Shown here piece by piece: positions 42,068 to 53,074 of a DNA stretch of 64,000 nt (the stretch's first letter is position 1; each line of letters starts with the position of its first letter). This DNA is from Podarcis raffonei. Taxonomy: Eukaryota > Chordata > Lepidosauria > Squamata > Lacertidae. Position numbers and translations under genes: made by a program. The notes beneath the pieces are model-generated. The model searched no databases. It was not told the DNA's origin and worked only from the letters and a program-made list of their open reading frames with translations. Location of the stretch: NCBI RefSeq assembly GCF_027172205.1, contig NC_070614.1:45642501-45706500 (forward strand), in the 5' to 3' direction.

Positions 42068-42791
42068 TGGGGAGGAGTTGCGGTGGACCGCGTGGCCACC
42101 CACTCTCCCCCGGGGCGGGGGACGAAGTCCCGCATTGCCCTGGGGATCCCGGCTGCGTCACCACTCAGCCAGCCAATCTGCTGGCTGGTGGGGGCATGGC
42201 CAGGACCATTTAAATGGAGGGCTTCCTCTTGGCTCACTCCTTCAATCTCCCGCCCTTCGTCCCTTTTCACAGGTTTTCATTGGCCTTGCTATGGACCTTG
42301 GTTGGTCACCGTTGAGGGACCTAGTAGGAATTTTTCCACGGCAAAATTGGCACGGGCCATTTGGTTTTCACCTACCTCGTAGCAATCGTCACAACTTTGT
42401 AAGGTTTGTGGTTAGGCATTGTTTGATCTTTTGATGGGGGAGGGGAGGTGTGGCCATCATTCTGTGAAAGGAATCTGGGGGTGTGGATCTTGTCCGAAGC
42501 CCGGGGTGGAGCTAGGGCCATGACACAACCCCATTGGGAACACCTGGGGGAGCTCGAATTGGTTTGCATTGTCAGGGCTCCCCCTTCTGGTGGTTTACCC
42601 TTACCGGACTCCCTGCACAGCAGGCAGGAGTCAGATATAGTCAGGTCCATTCAATACCTAAGCCAATTACTGCTCACATTCTGTAATCAGTAAAGTTGTG
42701 GCCTAAATTTGCCCAATTACATTAACCTAATATCTGTGTCCTGGTGTGTTTTATCCCTCAATGAGGGGTGGTTGCGGGGTCTAGACACGCA
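42068..42791 (+). mobile_element. Candidate solo LTR (fossil), plus strand
   Basis: About 724 bp related to 10891-11629 in opposite orientation. It contains 'gaccatttaaatggag' (TATA-like), 'cacctacctcgtagcaat' and a poly(A)-type 'cagtaaagttgtggcctaaa' near the right end, terminating around 'ctagacacgca'. No internal element sequence adjoins it. It starts about 100 bp after an OR stop codon. Family undetermined; whole-looking as an LTR. Confidence 0.5.
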
Positions 42792-43196
42792 ACATGAGGG
42801 CACATTGCTCTTCCAGAGATTGGGATCCTCAGGCCTGGGAGCAAAATACAGCCCTCCAGACCTCACGATGTGACCTTCAAGGCTCCTCTCAGGCCATGTC
42901 CCTTCCCAGGCCACATCCCCTCTCTCAGGAAGTGTTTTTGATTGTTTGGAATGCGTCTGAGATAAGGCCCAGTGAAGCAAGATTATTTAGCAAGGAGGAG
43001 AGGAATAAAAACAATTATTATTATTCATCATCTATTATAGCAGGTGAATCTCAAGGGGTGTCCAGAGCCCTGTCTGGTCCTGTTGTGTTGGGTGACTTTC
43101 AGTTCGTAAGGCTCAAGCATGTCGACAAACTGCTTGGATCGGTCAGGGCAATCACTTGTGCTCTAGACCCTTGATCTTCTTGGCTGATTAAAAGTC
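42792..43196. other. Intergenic, hAT-like and unassigned
   Basis: 'ctgggagcaaaatacagccc' near 42836 resembles a hAT MITE of the 'not-in-frame GC-rich' sort; a short ATT run lies near 43016. No gene. Confidence 0.35.
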
Positions 43197-43410
43197 CAGT
43201 GGTACCTCGGGTTACAGATGCTTCGGGTTACAGACGCTTCAGGTTACAGACTCCGCTAACCCAGAAATAGTACCTTGGGTTAAGAACTTTGCTTCAGGAT
43301 GAGAACTGAAATCGCGCGGCAGCAGTGGGAGGCCCCATTAGCTAAAGTGGTACCTCAGGTTAAGAACGGACCTCCAGAACGAACTAAGTTCTTAACCTGA
43401 GGTACCACTG
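43197..43410. mobile_element. Tigger-like MITE (family A)
   Basis: CAGTGGTACCTCGGGTTA to TAACCTGAGGTACCACTG, 214 bp. TA follows on the right; the left flank is no longer TA. Confidence 0.85.
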
Positions 43411-43680
43411 TAGCAGGAAATGGGGCAGCTGTCTGGGCTAGGGAAGTGATCGATGCCTTCTTGCAAGAGGGCAGTGGTGGAGTGTGTCTTCTTGGCATCC
43501 AGGGCTGGCAGGTGGGTGCGGATGCACGAGCCCAACCCTTGCCACCAACGTGACGCCACCCCCAATCTGCTTTGCGAGGCTGGGATGATATGGCTAGGGG
43601 AGGGTGGCATGAGAAAGAAGCAACAGCCATGCACCCTTTGAACCCATCCTTGCCCTTGCTTTGTGGGGCTGGAAGGGAAG
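43411..43680. other. Intergenic, unassigned
   Basis: GC-rich sequence with overlapping frames on both strands (43453-43641 +, 43630-43355 -) and no domain. Confidence 0.4.
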
Positions 43681-44835
43681 AGGGGGTGGTCCCTGCCTGC
43701 TTAAAGGAAGTAGTAGTAAACCCTGGACTCAGAAAATCTAAGTAACTACCGGCCAGTTGCTAATCTCCCCTTCTTGACAAGGCTCTTGAGCGGGTGGTTG
43801 TGGACCAGATCCAGGCGCTCTTGGAGGAAATGGATATTCTAGATCCATTTCAATCAGGGTTTAGGCCTGGTTTTGGCACACAACTGCTTTGGTCACCCTG
43901 TATGATGACCTCTGTCAGTAGAGAGACATCCAGCTCTACTTCTCAGTTACAACTGCAGGTGTAGCAGTGGATGTAGTGCTCCATTGACTTGCCTTGGTAA
44001 TGGACTGGATGAGAGTCAATAAACTGAAGCTCAATCCAGATAAGAATGAGGCACTGTTACTGGCTGGTTCCCCAGAGTAGATGAATGGGAGGTTGCCTGC
44101 TCTTGGTTGGGTTACGCTCCCTCTGAAGAAGCGGGTATGTAGCTTGGAGTTACTTCTGGGTCATTTGTTGTTGCTTGAGGCTTGGGTGGCCCCAGTGGTG
44201 GGGAGTGCCTTCCATCAGCTTCGGCTGGCGGCCCAGCTACGCCCCTATCTGGGTAGGGATAGCCTGATATCTGTTGTCTATGCTCTGGTCATCTCTAGGT
44301 TAGATTATGGCAACATATTATATGTAGGGCTGCCTCTGAAGATGGTTCAGAAACTCCAGCTGGCGCAGAATTTGGCAGTGAAGTTGTTCACCAGGACAAG
44401 ACGGTTTGAGCATATTAAGCTGATTCTGGCCTGATTGTACCAGCTGCCAGTGAGTTTCTGGGCCCAATTCAAAGTGCTGGTTTTGACCTCTAAAGCCTTA
44501 AATGGCACAGGACTGCAATACCTCAAAGACTGCCTCTCCCCATATGTACTGACTCAGACCCTGCAAGCACCACCCTGAGACCTTCGGGTATAGGGCGGTA
44601 TATAAATTTAATAAATAATAATAAATAATAATCTTCTGAGGTCCTTCTTTGAGTGCCTCCTCCATGAGACGTCTGGAGGATGGGCCTTTTCGGTGGTGGC
44701 TCCCCATTTGTGGAATGCTCTCCCCAAGGAGGTTTGCCTGGCACCTCCATTACATATCTTTAGGCACCAGGTGAAAACATTTCCCTTCAGCCAGTTGTCT
44801 GGCTGATTAACATTCTATGGCTTTTTAAATGTGTC
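43681..44835 (+). mobile_element. L2-like LINE with RT fragments
   Basis: Encodes early RT motifs (YRPVANLPFLTRLLERVVVD, FQSGFRPGFGT), then after internal loss AAQLRPYLGRDSLISVVYAL, SRLDYGNILYVGLPLKMVQK and, near 44660, WAFSVVAPHLWNALPKEVCL-type text. A shorter 3'-end-like segment ('agggcggtatataaatttaa') lies at 44590-44630. Internally deleted copy. Confidence 0.75.
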
Positions 44836-45160
44836 TGTAGGAGAGAGGGAGGGATAGGTTCCAGACAAAGTCCTTTCCCAGTCCTACCTGGAGATGCTAG
44901 AGATTGAACCTGGGACTTTTTGAACACAAAGCAGATACTGTACCATGGAGCTGTAACTCTTCACATCACTCATTGAATTGTAGTTGACTATGTGAAGCAG
45001 GGTGAGAAAATGGTGATGTGAGGTTAAGGTTTTTTTAAAAAAACATTTTTAAATGAAAGTCTTTCTCAGGAAGGAAAGAGATGTCACCACAGAGTCAGGG
45101 CAGGTAAGTATTCAGTGGTTGGAGTGCATGTTGGTACCAGTGACATGGGGAAATGTGGTC
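44836..45160. other. SINE-like remnant and unassigned sequence
   Basis: 44875-44960 contains 'cctacctggagatgctagag' and 'accatggagctgtaactctt', the degenerate tRNA-like repeat. The rest is unassigned. Confidence 0.4.
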
Positions 45161-45297
45161 CTGAGGTCCTGGAAGCAGCAGCTGGTGCAGAACTCTGTGG
45201 CCAGGCTGTCGAGTGAAGCAACTGGATATGCATCTATTATACCTGTACTGAGAGAAGTGCATTGGCTGACAATCAGCTGCCAGGTCACCTTAGAGGT
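45161..45297 (+). mobile_element. L2-like LINE fragment
   Basis: Encodes QQLVQNSVARLSSEATGYAS and IIPVLREVHWL, the post-RT segment of the L2-like family, then breaks at a CTT tract. Confidence 0.6.
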
Positions 45298-45352
45298 CGT
45301 CTTCTTCTTCTTCTTCTTCTTCTTCTTCTTCTTCTTCTTCTTCTTCTTCTTC
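45298..45352. repeat. (CTT)n microsatellite
   Basis: About 55 bp of uninterrupted CTT directly against the MITE at 45353. Confidence 0.95.
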
Positions 45353-45593
45353 CAGTGGTACCTCAGGTTACATTCGCTTCAGGTTACATACGCTTCAGGT
45401 TACAGACTCCACTAACCCAGAAATAGTGCTTCAGGTTAAGAACTTTGCTTCAGGATAAGAACAGAAATCGTGCTCTGCCGGCACGGCGGCAGCAGGAGGC
45501 CCCATTAGCTAAAGTGGTGCTTCAGGTTAAGAACAGTTTCAGGTTAAGAACGGACCTCCGGAACGAATTAAGTACTTAACCTGAGGTACCACT

Positions 45594-45594
<1 letters not shown>
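45353..45594. mobile_element. Tigger-like MITE (family A) between microsatellites
   Basis: CAGTGGTACCTCAGGTTACA to TTAACCTGAGGTACCACTG, followed by TA. It lies between a (CTT)n tract and an (ATT)n tract (45595-45645). Confidence 0.85.

Positions 45595-45645
<51 letters not shown>
45595..45645. repeat. (ATT)n microsatellite
   Basis: About 50 bp of ATT units immediately after the MITE. Confidence 0.95.
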
Positions 45646-45646
<1 letters not shown>

Positions 45647-45752
45647 TGTTCGTGTAGAAGCTGCTGGATAAACAAAAACTGGCTCTTATATCAAAATAAA
45701 AAATTTCCAGTCCAAAAATATGCTTCAATCTTCCATTTCAATGTACATTAAA

Positions 45753-46079
45753 CAGTGGCGTAGCATGGGGGGGGGCGAGGGGGAGTCACAAGTTGTCCTG
45801 GGTGCAATATTGTTCGGGGATACAAAACATCTGGTGCTGCCTCAGTACAGTTGCTTGCTTCTGTAGCTGGTTTCCATTGAAAACAGCTTCTCCATGTGAA
45901 CCAGGAAGTGACCTCTGCAGACAATGAATGACTCTTTTTGTATCTCTGCAGCTGTGATCTCCCAGGTGATGCGGATGCCATTAGGCAGTTGAATGTGCAT
46001 GCCTAATCCACCTGTTTACCTCCCTACCACTACCCCCTCTGCATGGCCCTGGGCACTGGCAACCCACGCTATGCCACTG
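45753..46079. mobile_element. hAT-like MITE, CAGTGGCGTAG family
   Basis: CAGTGGCGTAGCATGG to CACGCTATGCCACTG, 327 bp, with CATTAAA at both edges (7-8 bp duplication). Same termini as 10513-10679 but a different, longer interior. Confidence 0.75.
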
Positions 46080-47644
46080 CATTAAACAATTATTCTTAAC
46101 AGAGACCAGGTAACCTGAAAGATCGCCTGCTCCTGTGTAAGGTTTCTTAGATCATACAATTGCTTTCAGGTAGGGACTTTGTTATGTAGAAACTTGGTTC
46201 GAGCTACAAATAATAAAAATCTATGTGCAAGAGACAAGAGCAGTGGAGATTGGTTCATTGGGGTGAATTGGGTATTCCCTGTGCCAGCTTCAGTCTGTTG
46301 TCGGTGATTCCGCACCTGCCTGCCTTCTTACTTCCAATCAATCAATCAATCAATCATCAATCAATCAATCAATCAATCAATCAGGGAGTGACTTTGCCTA
46401 TCATTGTCTCTAGCTCCTCTTCCTATTGGTTTCCCAGGCTTCATCCCTACCAACCACGAAAGGGCAACAGGCCTGTTTGCTGTTATTAATTTCGGCAGCA
46501 ATACTGTTCCCTGTGAAAACTAAAGGAAGCCATGAACATGTATGGGGGAAAGGAAGCACAGCTTGTATTTTGAAACAGTAAATTCAGCGTGGATGTAGGA
46601 AGCTGGTTCATCCAGCATAGTATTGCCAACAATACCCGGGACCTTTTGCACACAAATATTGTACTCTACCACTGAGTTATGGCCTTTCACTTTGCCATGA
46701 TGATATTTTGAAAATCTGATGTAACTCCAAATGGAGTTATTATAAGCCCATGATACATAGTTATGATCAAAACACACAGAGTTCAGAAATGCCTTCAAAT
46801 CCCCAAAGCCTGGAAATCAGAAACCTAGGGAGGAAAGAAATGCACGAGGGAGAGGATATAAAGAAGATCAGACACAAAGACAGTATTATAAAAAAGGGAA
46901 GAATTTATAGGAAAAATCCAGAGCTGTGGGAGAATGTTAGGAATGGATTTATGATGAGAAACTTAGGACCTCTAGAGGAGAGCACTCATTCTGCTGTGCT
47001 GGCCATTGAACACCAGCTGTTATTTCAGGGTTCAAACTTGGCTGAAGGACAGGAAAGGGATTGGCTGTCTCTCTAGATTGTTGAGTGAAGGCACGAAAAA
47101 GGCACAGAACCTTTTCTATTGGGCATCTCAATATGAATAAGCAGGTGGGATTCTGTGTCTTCAGGACCCAAGTCCACAACCTGTATTGCTTGGACCTCTC
47201 CTTCCTAAGAGTCTCCATTATGATAAGGACTGTTATCAGATTACAACCTTTTCCTCAGTTGCATGGAATATGTGGGAGAAAAGTGACCAACTACGAAATG
47301 TAGAGAAACCAGGATTCAAGTCTGGTTATATCATGTCCTCCAACCTAGAACTCTTTCCCCACAATTTATTTTGTGCATTTGTATGTCCGGAGGAAGGATA
47401 AGATTAGAGAAGGTATGGTGCTCATTATTTAAAAGCACTCTCTTTTTACATTTTCCTGGCTTATATGTGGAATGTATCTGAAAATAGCTTCTGGAAGAAA
47501 GTATTGATGAACCGTGATTGAAATGAACCCTGGGGATGAAGTTGCACAATTGTTGCACCAAGACTCTGAGATGACGCCTGAATCTTTAGAATTTAGGGTG
47601 GAAAATATGGATATTCCACATCTCACCACTTCCCTCCCCCCAGA
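46080..47644. other. Intergenic upstream of OR10G-like gene
   Basis: An (AATC)n microsatellite lies at about 46337-46383. 46625-46690 is a degenerate tRNA-like repeat. 46750-47620 holds no named repeat. A strong pyrimidine tract ending 'cctccccccag' at 47644 is a probable acceptor for the following OR exon. Confidence 0.45.
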
Positions 47645-47764
47645 CAACAAATGACAAGAGCTTGGTGTGATATCCAAAATGTTACACAGAGCTTGCCAAA
47701 GCTTCATAATTTTTGTCACTCTCTTTTGTACATTGAAGTGATAAACCTTAAAGGCATTCAAAGA

Positions 47765-48688
47765 ATGGAGTGCGAAAATCAAACAGCACTGATGTATTTT
47801 GTCCTCTTGGGGATTCCATACCCACCTGAGCTACATGCTGCTTTATTTTGCTTCTTTGTGTCCATCTACTTGCTGACCCTCCTTAGTAATCTCCTGGTCC
47901 TCTTGGCTGTGATATGCGAACCACAGCTGCACAAGCCCATGTACTGGTTCCTCTGCCACTTGTCCGTCTTGGACATTGCCACCTCGACCGTAGTGGTGCC
48001 CAAATTGATTGCTGGGTTTGTGGAGGGTGGTGGGACCATCTCCTTTGCTGGTTGTGTGAGCCAACTCTTCTTCTACCACTTTGTGGGGTGCACAGAATGC
48101 TTCCTCTACACCGTGATGGCTTATGACCGCTTCCTGGCCATCTGCCGGCCTCTCCATTATGGCACCCTCATGAACCGCAATGCCTGCCTCTGGCTTGCTA
48201 TTGGCACATGGGCAGGTGGTTGTTTGCACTCAGCCATGGAGACAGCTCTCACCTTCCGCTTGCCCTATGGACCAGGGAATGAGGTGAGGTATATCTTCTG
48301 TGACATTCCAGCTGTGCTGAAACTTGCCTGTGCTGATACAACCCTCAATGAGATGGTGACCTTGATTGATGTCGGTCTTGTAGCCATGACTTGTGTTTTC
48401 CTTCTCCTCATTTCTTATATGTACATTGTTTTGGCAGTCCTAAGGATTCGCAGTGTCGAGGGGCGACGGCGTGCCTTCTCTACATGTACATCCCATATCA
48501 TTATTGTAATGATCTGCTATATTCCTCTAACCTTTACTTATCTAAGACCAGGAGCACAAGATCCACTGGGAGGGGTGGTGGCTGTGTTTTACACCACAGT
48601 GACTCCCTTCCTGAACCCTGTCATATACACTCTGAGAAACAAGGAGATGAAAGCTGCTGTCTTGAGACTAGGAGGCAGGAAAGCATAG
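47765..48688 (+). CDS. OR10G-like: Olfactory receptor, family 10, OR10G-like (A)
   Basis: Intact 307-residue class II odorant GPCR. Seen: NQT glycosylation (5), LLGIPYP (14-20), LHKPMYWFLCH (55-65), MAYDRFLAIC (118-127), CDIPAVLKLACADT (179-192), GRRRAFSTC (233-241), YLRPGAQDPLGGVVAVFYTT (259-278), PFLNPVIYTLRN (281-292). Departures: the TM1 GN is SN (41-42), and the conserved Cys of PYCGP in ECL2 is missing (PYGPG). An in-frame ATG at 47651 lies just 7 bases after a strong acceptor, so a 345-residue form with a 38-residue extension is possible; MECENQT is preferred because its paralogue at 61407 begins MEYKNQT. Confidence 0.93.
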   Translation: MECENQTALMYFVLLGIPYPPELHAALFCFFVSIYLLTLLSNLLVLLAVICEPQLHKPMYWFLCHLSVLDIATSTVVVPKLIAGFVEGGGTISFAGCVSQLFFYHFVGCTECFLYTVMAYDRFLAICRPLHYGTLMNRNACLWLAIGTWAGGCLHSAMETALTFRLPYGPGNEVRYIFCDIPAVLKLACADTTLNEMVTLIDVGLVAMTCVFLLLISYMYIVLAVLRIRSVEGRRRAFSTCTSHIIIVMICYIPLTFTYLRPGAQDPLGGVVAVFYTTVTPFLNPVIYTLRNKEMKAAVLRLGGRKA

Positions 48689-49076
48689 TTCCTCTCCCAT
48701 GTGCATGCTCAGACAGATCTTTCTAAGGTCTGTTTCTGGTTGCATCTTACACTTTCAAGATATAGTCATGGCCACTAACTTGGATGGCCTTCAAAGGGTT
48801 TTAGAAAAATTATTGTGAGATAAAGTTACCAGTGGCTACTAGTATGTCTCTGAAATCATAAGTAGGGTGCTGTTTAGCTCCTGCCCTGCTAGCAGGCTTC
48901 CCATAGGCACCTGCTTGGTCAATGTGAGAACACAATGCTAGATTAGATGGACCTTTGGACAATGACCACAATGTTGATGAAGATTATTCTTATGATAACA
49001 ATGATAATAATGATAATAATAGTATGACGTATTCTGAAAATGGCTTGGAGAAATGATTGAGTAGAAGACTGTAGTC
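48689..49076. other. 3' flank and LINE-tail-like repeat
   Basis: 48890-48965 ('gcttcccataggcacctgct') is the dispersed repeat also seen at 32718 and 62735. No gene. Confidence 0.4.
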
Positions 49077-49409
49077 CAGGGGTCAGCAAAATTTTTCAGC
49101 AGGGGGCCGGTCCACTGTCCAGACTTAGACCTTGGGGGTGGGGGTGGGCGGCGGACTATATTTTGAAAAAAATAATGAATGAATTCCTATGCCCCACAAA
49201 TAACCCAGAGATGCGTTTTAAATAAAAGCACACATTCTACTCATGTAAAAACACCAGGCGGGCCCCACAAATAACCCAGAGATGCATTTTATATAAAAGG
49301 ACACATTCTACTGATGTAAAAACACGCTGATGCCTGGACTGTCTGCGGGTCGGATTTAGAAGGCAATTGGGCTGGATCCGGCCCCCGGTCCTTAGTTTGC
49401 CTACCCAAG
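49077..49409 (+). mobile_element. hAT (Charlie-like) MITE, copy 2, internally duplicated
   Basis: CAGGGGTCAGCAAAATTTTT to 'tttgcctacccaag' with perfect 8-bp duplications CTGTAGTC (49069-49076, 49410-49417). The segment 'cccacaaataacccagagat' ... 'catgtaaaaacac' occurs twice in tandem, making this copy about 75 bp longer than copies 1, 3 and 4. Confidence 0.92.
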
Positions 49410-49829
49410 CTGTAGTCATATCCAAACCATCTCAAGCACATGGTTTTCCCCAACAGGACAAATGTATGGAACTGATGTACATGTGTAAGTGCCCAACATG
49501 CTTTGTTGACCTGTGGCTAAGCAGTGAACTGGCTGCACAGTCAAGTATTTTGAGGGGATGTGGAAGCTATAGGAAGCCTCCATCCCTGATGTTTGACCTG
49601 TGAGCGTCCACTTGCACATTCAAGTGGGCTTCTCTTGCAGTTGCAATCGGGGATTGAGGAAGGTGCACTGGAGAATTCAGCCTTGCTATTATGGGTTTGC
49701 CTGAGAATGTCTCTTGCAGTGATTCAGTTGGACAACCATCTTGCTTCAAGCAAAAGAAGGATGGCAAGTATAGTTTATTACACATGTACACAACATGCAC
49801 CATTGCCATGACAAATGGCTTGAATCAGG
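49410..49829. other. Intergenic, unassigned
   Basis: Overlapping short frames on both strands, no domain, no named repeat. Confidence 0.4.
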
Positions 49830-50110
49830 GCACAGAGTCATAGAGTTTGGTGGAGGCTTTGTAGACCATTTACCCCAGCATCCAGCTTAATAAAATAAAT
49901 CCAGCATCACAGAGATGGCTGCCCAGCTTCTCTTTGAAGACCTCTAGCAGCGGAGAGCTTACCACGCCTGTAGTTAACTGGTTCCATTGCCGTAAACAAA
50001 TTTCTCCTGACGTTCATGTGAAATTGATTGTCCTGTAACTTGAGCCCATTAAAGTTTGTTCTTCCCTCTGGCACTGTGTTCGTCCTCTTTCTTCCATTTG
50101 ACAGGTGGAA
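49830..50110 (-). mobile_element. CR1-type LINE 3' region, old
   Basis: 'agagtcatagagtttggtgg' and 'ggttccattgccgtaaacaa' match the reversed CR1 3' region, collinear with the reverse of 57780-58200 but more diverged. Confidence 0.6.
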
Positions 50111-51604
50111 TTCCTACAAGTCCGACAAGTAAAATTCCGAAGATGAAGATTGCATGCCAGTTTATTTGTATCAGAAACATTAGAGTCATGTGAGAGGTAT
50201 CTTCAGCATCACCTCGTTCACTGGGGTGAAACATCTGATACAGTTCACATTTAAAGGTGGACCTACCTAGTTCTCACTTCCTGAAATGACACATGAACTG
50301 AAACACATCCTTCAAAATTTGCACTGAATTTTGCACTGCAAATACTGTAATGTGTACCAAAACATACACAGCAAGGTAAAGTGACCATAAAATGAATGTT
50401 AACAAAAATGTATACAAAAATGTGTGTGTTAAGCACAATCATGTATAAAAGTTCGTATATTATGAGGAATTTGCCCCTAATATGATGAGTTTTCATGAGT
50501 TTTTTTTAAAAAAAAGAAATTGCAAGCTGATGTGGAAATGTGGAGAAATGACCTTAAATCTGCAAAGCTGAGAAATGGAGATTAACGAAAAAATTACAAG
50601 TTCACCCATCCCTCTGCTTTACTGTTCTATTAATATAATTATTTGGAGTCAAAGTAGATGTTTCAAGAGATCAATGATCAGGATCTGTTTCTAAAAGTTT
50701 TTTAAAAGTTTGAGAAAGTTGCCTTTTAATTTATTACTTATATAAATTGCAGTTGTGAGGGGCCCTGATTCAGACTGGGATCATGCCTGTTTTCCTGATT
50801 CACACTAGCCAAACTGAATCTGTTATTTGCACCACATACAGGTACACTTACAATACCTGTATGTTTTGCTTCGCAGAGTGAAAATAAATTTAGGGGGAGA
50901 TTTTAAAATTTTCTTTAAACATGAGAGAAAGGGTTAACTTTCACTCCAAAGTAATGTGATCCCAATCCAGTATCGTGTGTCTGCTATTATTATTATTATT
51001 AGGTAGATATACCCTCTCCCAACATCACATCTTGTTGGGCCTCAATGCTGATGCTCTTAGTATTCCTGAAAGTGAAAATCTGGACAAAATTGTTGAGTTG
51101 TTTTTTGTTTAGGTCAACGTTGTTGAGCTTTTTGGGGGAACGTTTTGCCGATTTTGCAAAAATCCACCTGTAACGACTCCTGCCCTGCAGTGATAGCTGC
51201 CAGATGGGATTTTCTTTTTTTTAGGAGACACACAGATTAAGGGATGTAAAGAGTGTCTCCCTGATATTACAGCTAAGTAGAACAGCTGCTGGCTGATAAG
51301 TCCTCCCACAACTCACTTCTTCATTCAGCCTGCCTTTCTCTCAGGAGTAGCCCCTCCCCCTCAGACCCTGTGCTCTAGAAGAGCACACAGCCGCATCCAC
51401 AAACAAACTCACAATCAAATCTCCAAACAGCTCAGACAACCAACCAGCCTTAAACCAAAAGACACAAGCTCACTTTTTTCAGCCTCCTCCACCAATCCCT
51501 CACCTCTGTTCATGAGTCCTGGTCACGAGCCCCCAGAAGTGGTATTTCTTCTGTGATGTTTTCCCATCTTGTAATCATCATCACCATCATCATCATCACC
51601 ATCA
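50111..51604. other. Intergenic, degraded repeats
   Basis: 50250-50620 resembles the AT-rich dispersed repeat at 2365 and 17200. 51108-51150 ('caacgttgttgagctttttg') shares text with the element nested at 39247-39522. An (ATC)n run is at about 51576-51604. No gene. Confidence 0.4.
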
Positions 51605-52250
51605 TAATTTTTTATTTATGCCCTGCCTATCCAGCTGGGTTTCCCCAGCCACTCTGGGCAGCTTCCAACAAAAGATTAAAAATACAGTGATACCTCTGGT
51701 TACATACTTAATTCGTTCTGGAGGTCAGTTCTTAACCTGAAACTATTCTTAACCTGAGGTATCACTTTAGCTAATGGGGCCTCCTGCTGCTGCTGCGCCG
51801 CCGGAGCACGATTTGTGTTCTCATCCTGAAGCAAAGTTCTTAACCCGAGGTACTATTTCTGGGTTAGTGGAATCTGTAACCTGAAGCATACGTAACCTGA
51901 AGCATATGTAACCCGAGGTATGACTGTACATTTAAACATCAGTCATTAAACACAGGGCTGCCTTCAGATGTCTTCTAAACGTCAGATAGTTATTTACTTC
52001 TTTGACATCTGATGGGAGGGCGTTCCACATGGCGGGCGCCACCACGAGAAGGCCCTCTGCCTGGTTCCCTGTAACCTCACTTCTCGCAGTGAGGGAACTG
52101 CCAGAAGACCCTCAGAGCTGGACATCAGTGTCTGGGCAGAACGATGGGTGGAGATGCTCCTTCAGGTATACTGGGCCAAGGCCAGTTAGGGCTTTAAAGG
52201 TCAGCACCAACACTTTGAATTGTGCTCGGAAACGTACTGGGAAACATATG
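51605..52250 (-). mobile_element. L2-like LINE 3' end split by a MITE
   Basis: 3'UTR at the left ('atgccctgcctatccagctg'). After the insertion the minus strand gives FRRHLKAALC-type and WNALPSDVK-type text and, on the right, 'aaggtcagcaccaacacttt'. Parallel to 856-1390. A MITE at 51685-51926 with TA at both edges interrupts it. Confidence 0.8.
51685..51926. mobile_element. Tigger-like MITE (family A), reverse
   Basis: CAGTGATACCTCTGGTTACA to AACCCGAGGTATGACTG, 242 bp, TA on both sides, nested in the L2-like LINE. Confidence 0.85.
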
Positions 52251-53069
52251 CATCTTGCATAAGCTAATGTCTGAAATGATGAAACCATTTCACTTAGTTT
52301 GCTATCTCCTTGGAGGTTTCAGGCTTGGGAAACTGGTGAGCCATCAGGGATCAAGTCCCTTATGGTTGTCAAACTATTAAACAACAAACAAACCTGGTTG
52401 AGACACCAGGATGAGCAAAAGAGGATGGCATAAAAGCAGTGAAGCCACTGGAGTTAAGGAACAGTGTGGCAGTATGTATGGTGTTCATGAGTAATGTCCC
52501 TAAAATTCATTCTCCCATTAGTTGTGCATGAGTTTGAATTAGAACATTAATTTCTTCTGCACTAATTATGTGCTCTGGAAAACTGAATGCATCCTGTAGG
52601 TAAGTCAAAAGGCAGATGTGTGTGTGAATAGATCTGTGAGAGATGGCATTCTTCCACAACCAAATTGTTATGGCTGATGTGAGAATAGCTGGTGGCATCA
52701 CAATGATGGTGAAGGAGTTATGGGGAATTGGCTTCATTTTGCATCCAAATTTCTCTGGCACCTGAATTGGTTTTCCACCAGTGTTGCACGGTAAACATTG
52801 GTTTATTTCTTCACATAAATGCATAAAACAACCATGGGATTTGCTGCTCAAGAAGTGCCAATGGTTGCAGGATTAGGTGGCTTTGAAATGGTAGTGTAAA
52901 AATGAAGGGAGTGGCAGGGCACCAGTGGGTATTAGCTACAATAGTTTAATGAAACCTTAGGGTTCAGAGACAGGTGCCTGCTGACTGCCTGGATTTTGTA
53001 GGAGGGCATAACAGGAAATTTAGGTTTCTGCAATTAAAGTGGATTAAAGTTGTCCTGGCATGACAGCAG
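52251..53069. other. Intergenic, unassigned
   Basis: No named repeat. It contains the 114-codon minus-strand frame described separately and nothing else recognisable. Confidence 0.4.
52507..52851 (-). CDS. Unrecognised open frame, 114 codons
   Basis: Starts MSSKSHGCFMHLCEEINQ and includes GGKPIQVPEKFGCKMKPIPH and a hydrophobic run (SFTIIVMPPAILTSAITIWLW). I recognise no domain. No Kozak-type or splice evidence was found, and it lies between OR genes in otherwise unassigned DNA. It may be chance, a decayed transposon product, or an exon. Confidence 0.15.
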   Translation of the reverse strand: MSSKSHGCFMHLCEEINQCLPCNTGGKPIQVPEKFGCKMKPIPHNSFTIIVMPPAILTSAITIWLWKNAISHRSIHTHICLLTYLQDAFSFPEHIISAEEINVLIQTHAQLMGE

Positions 53070-53074
53070 ACCCT

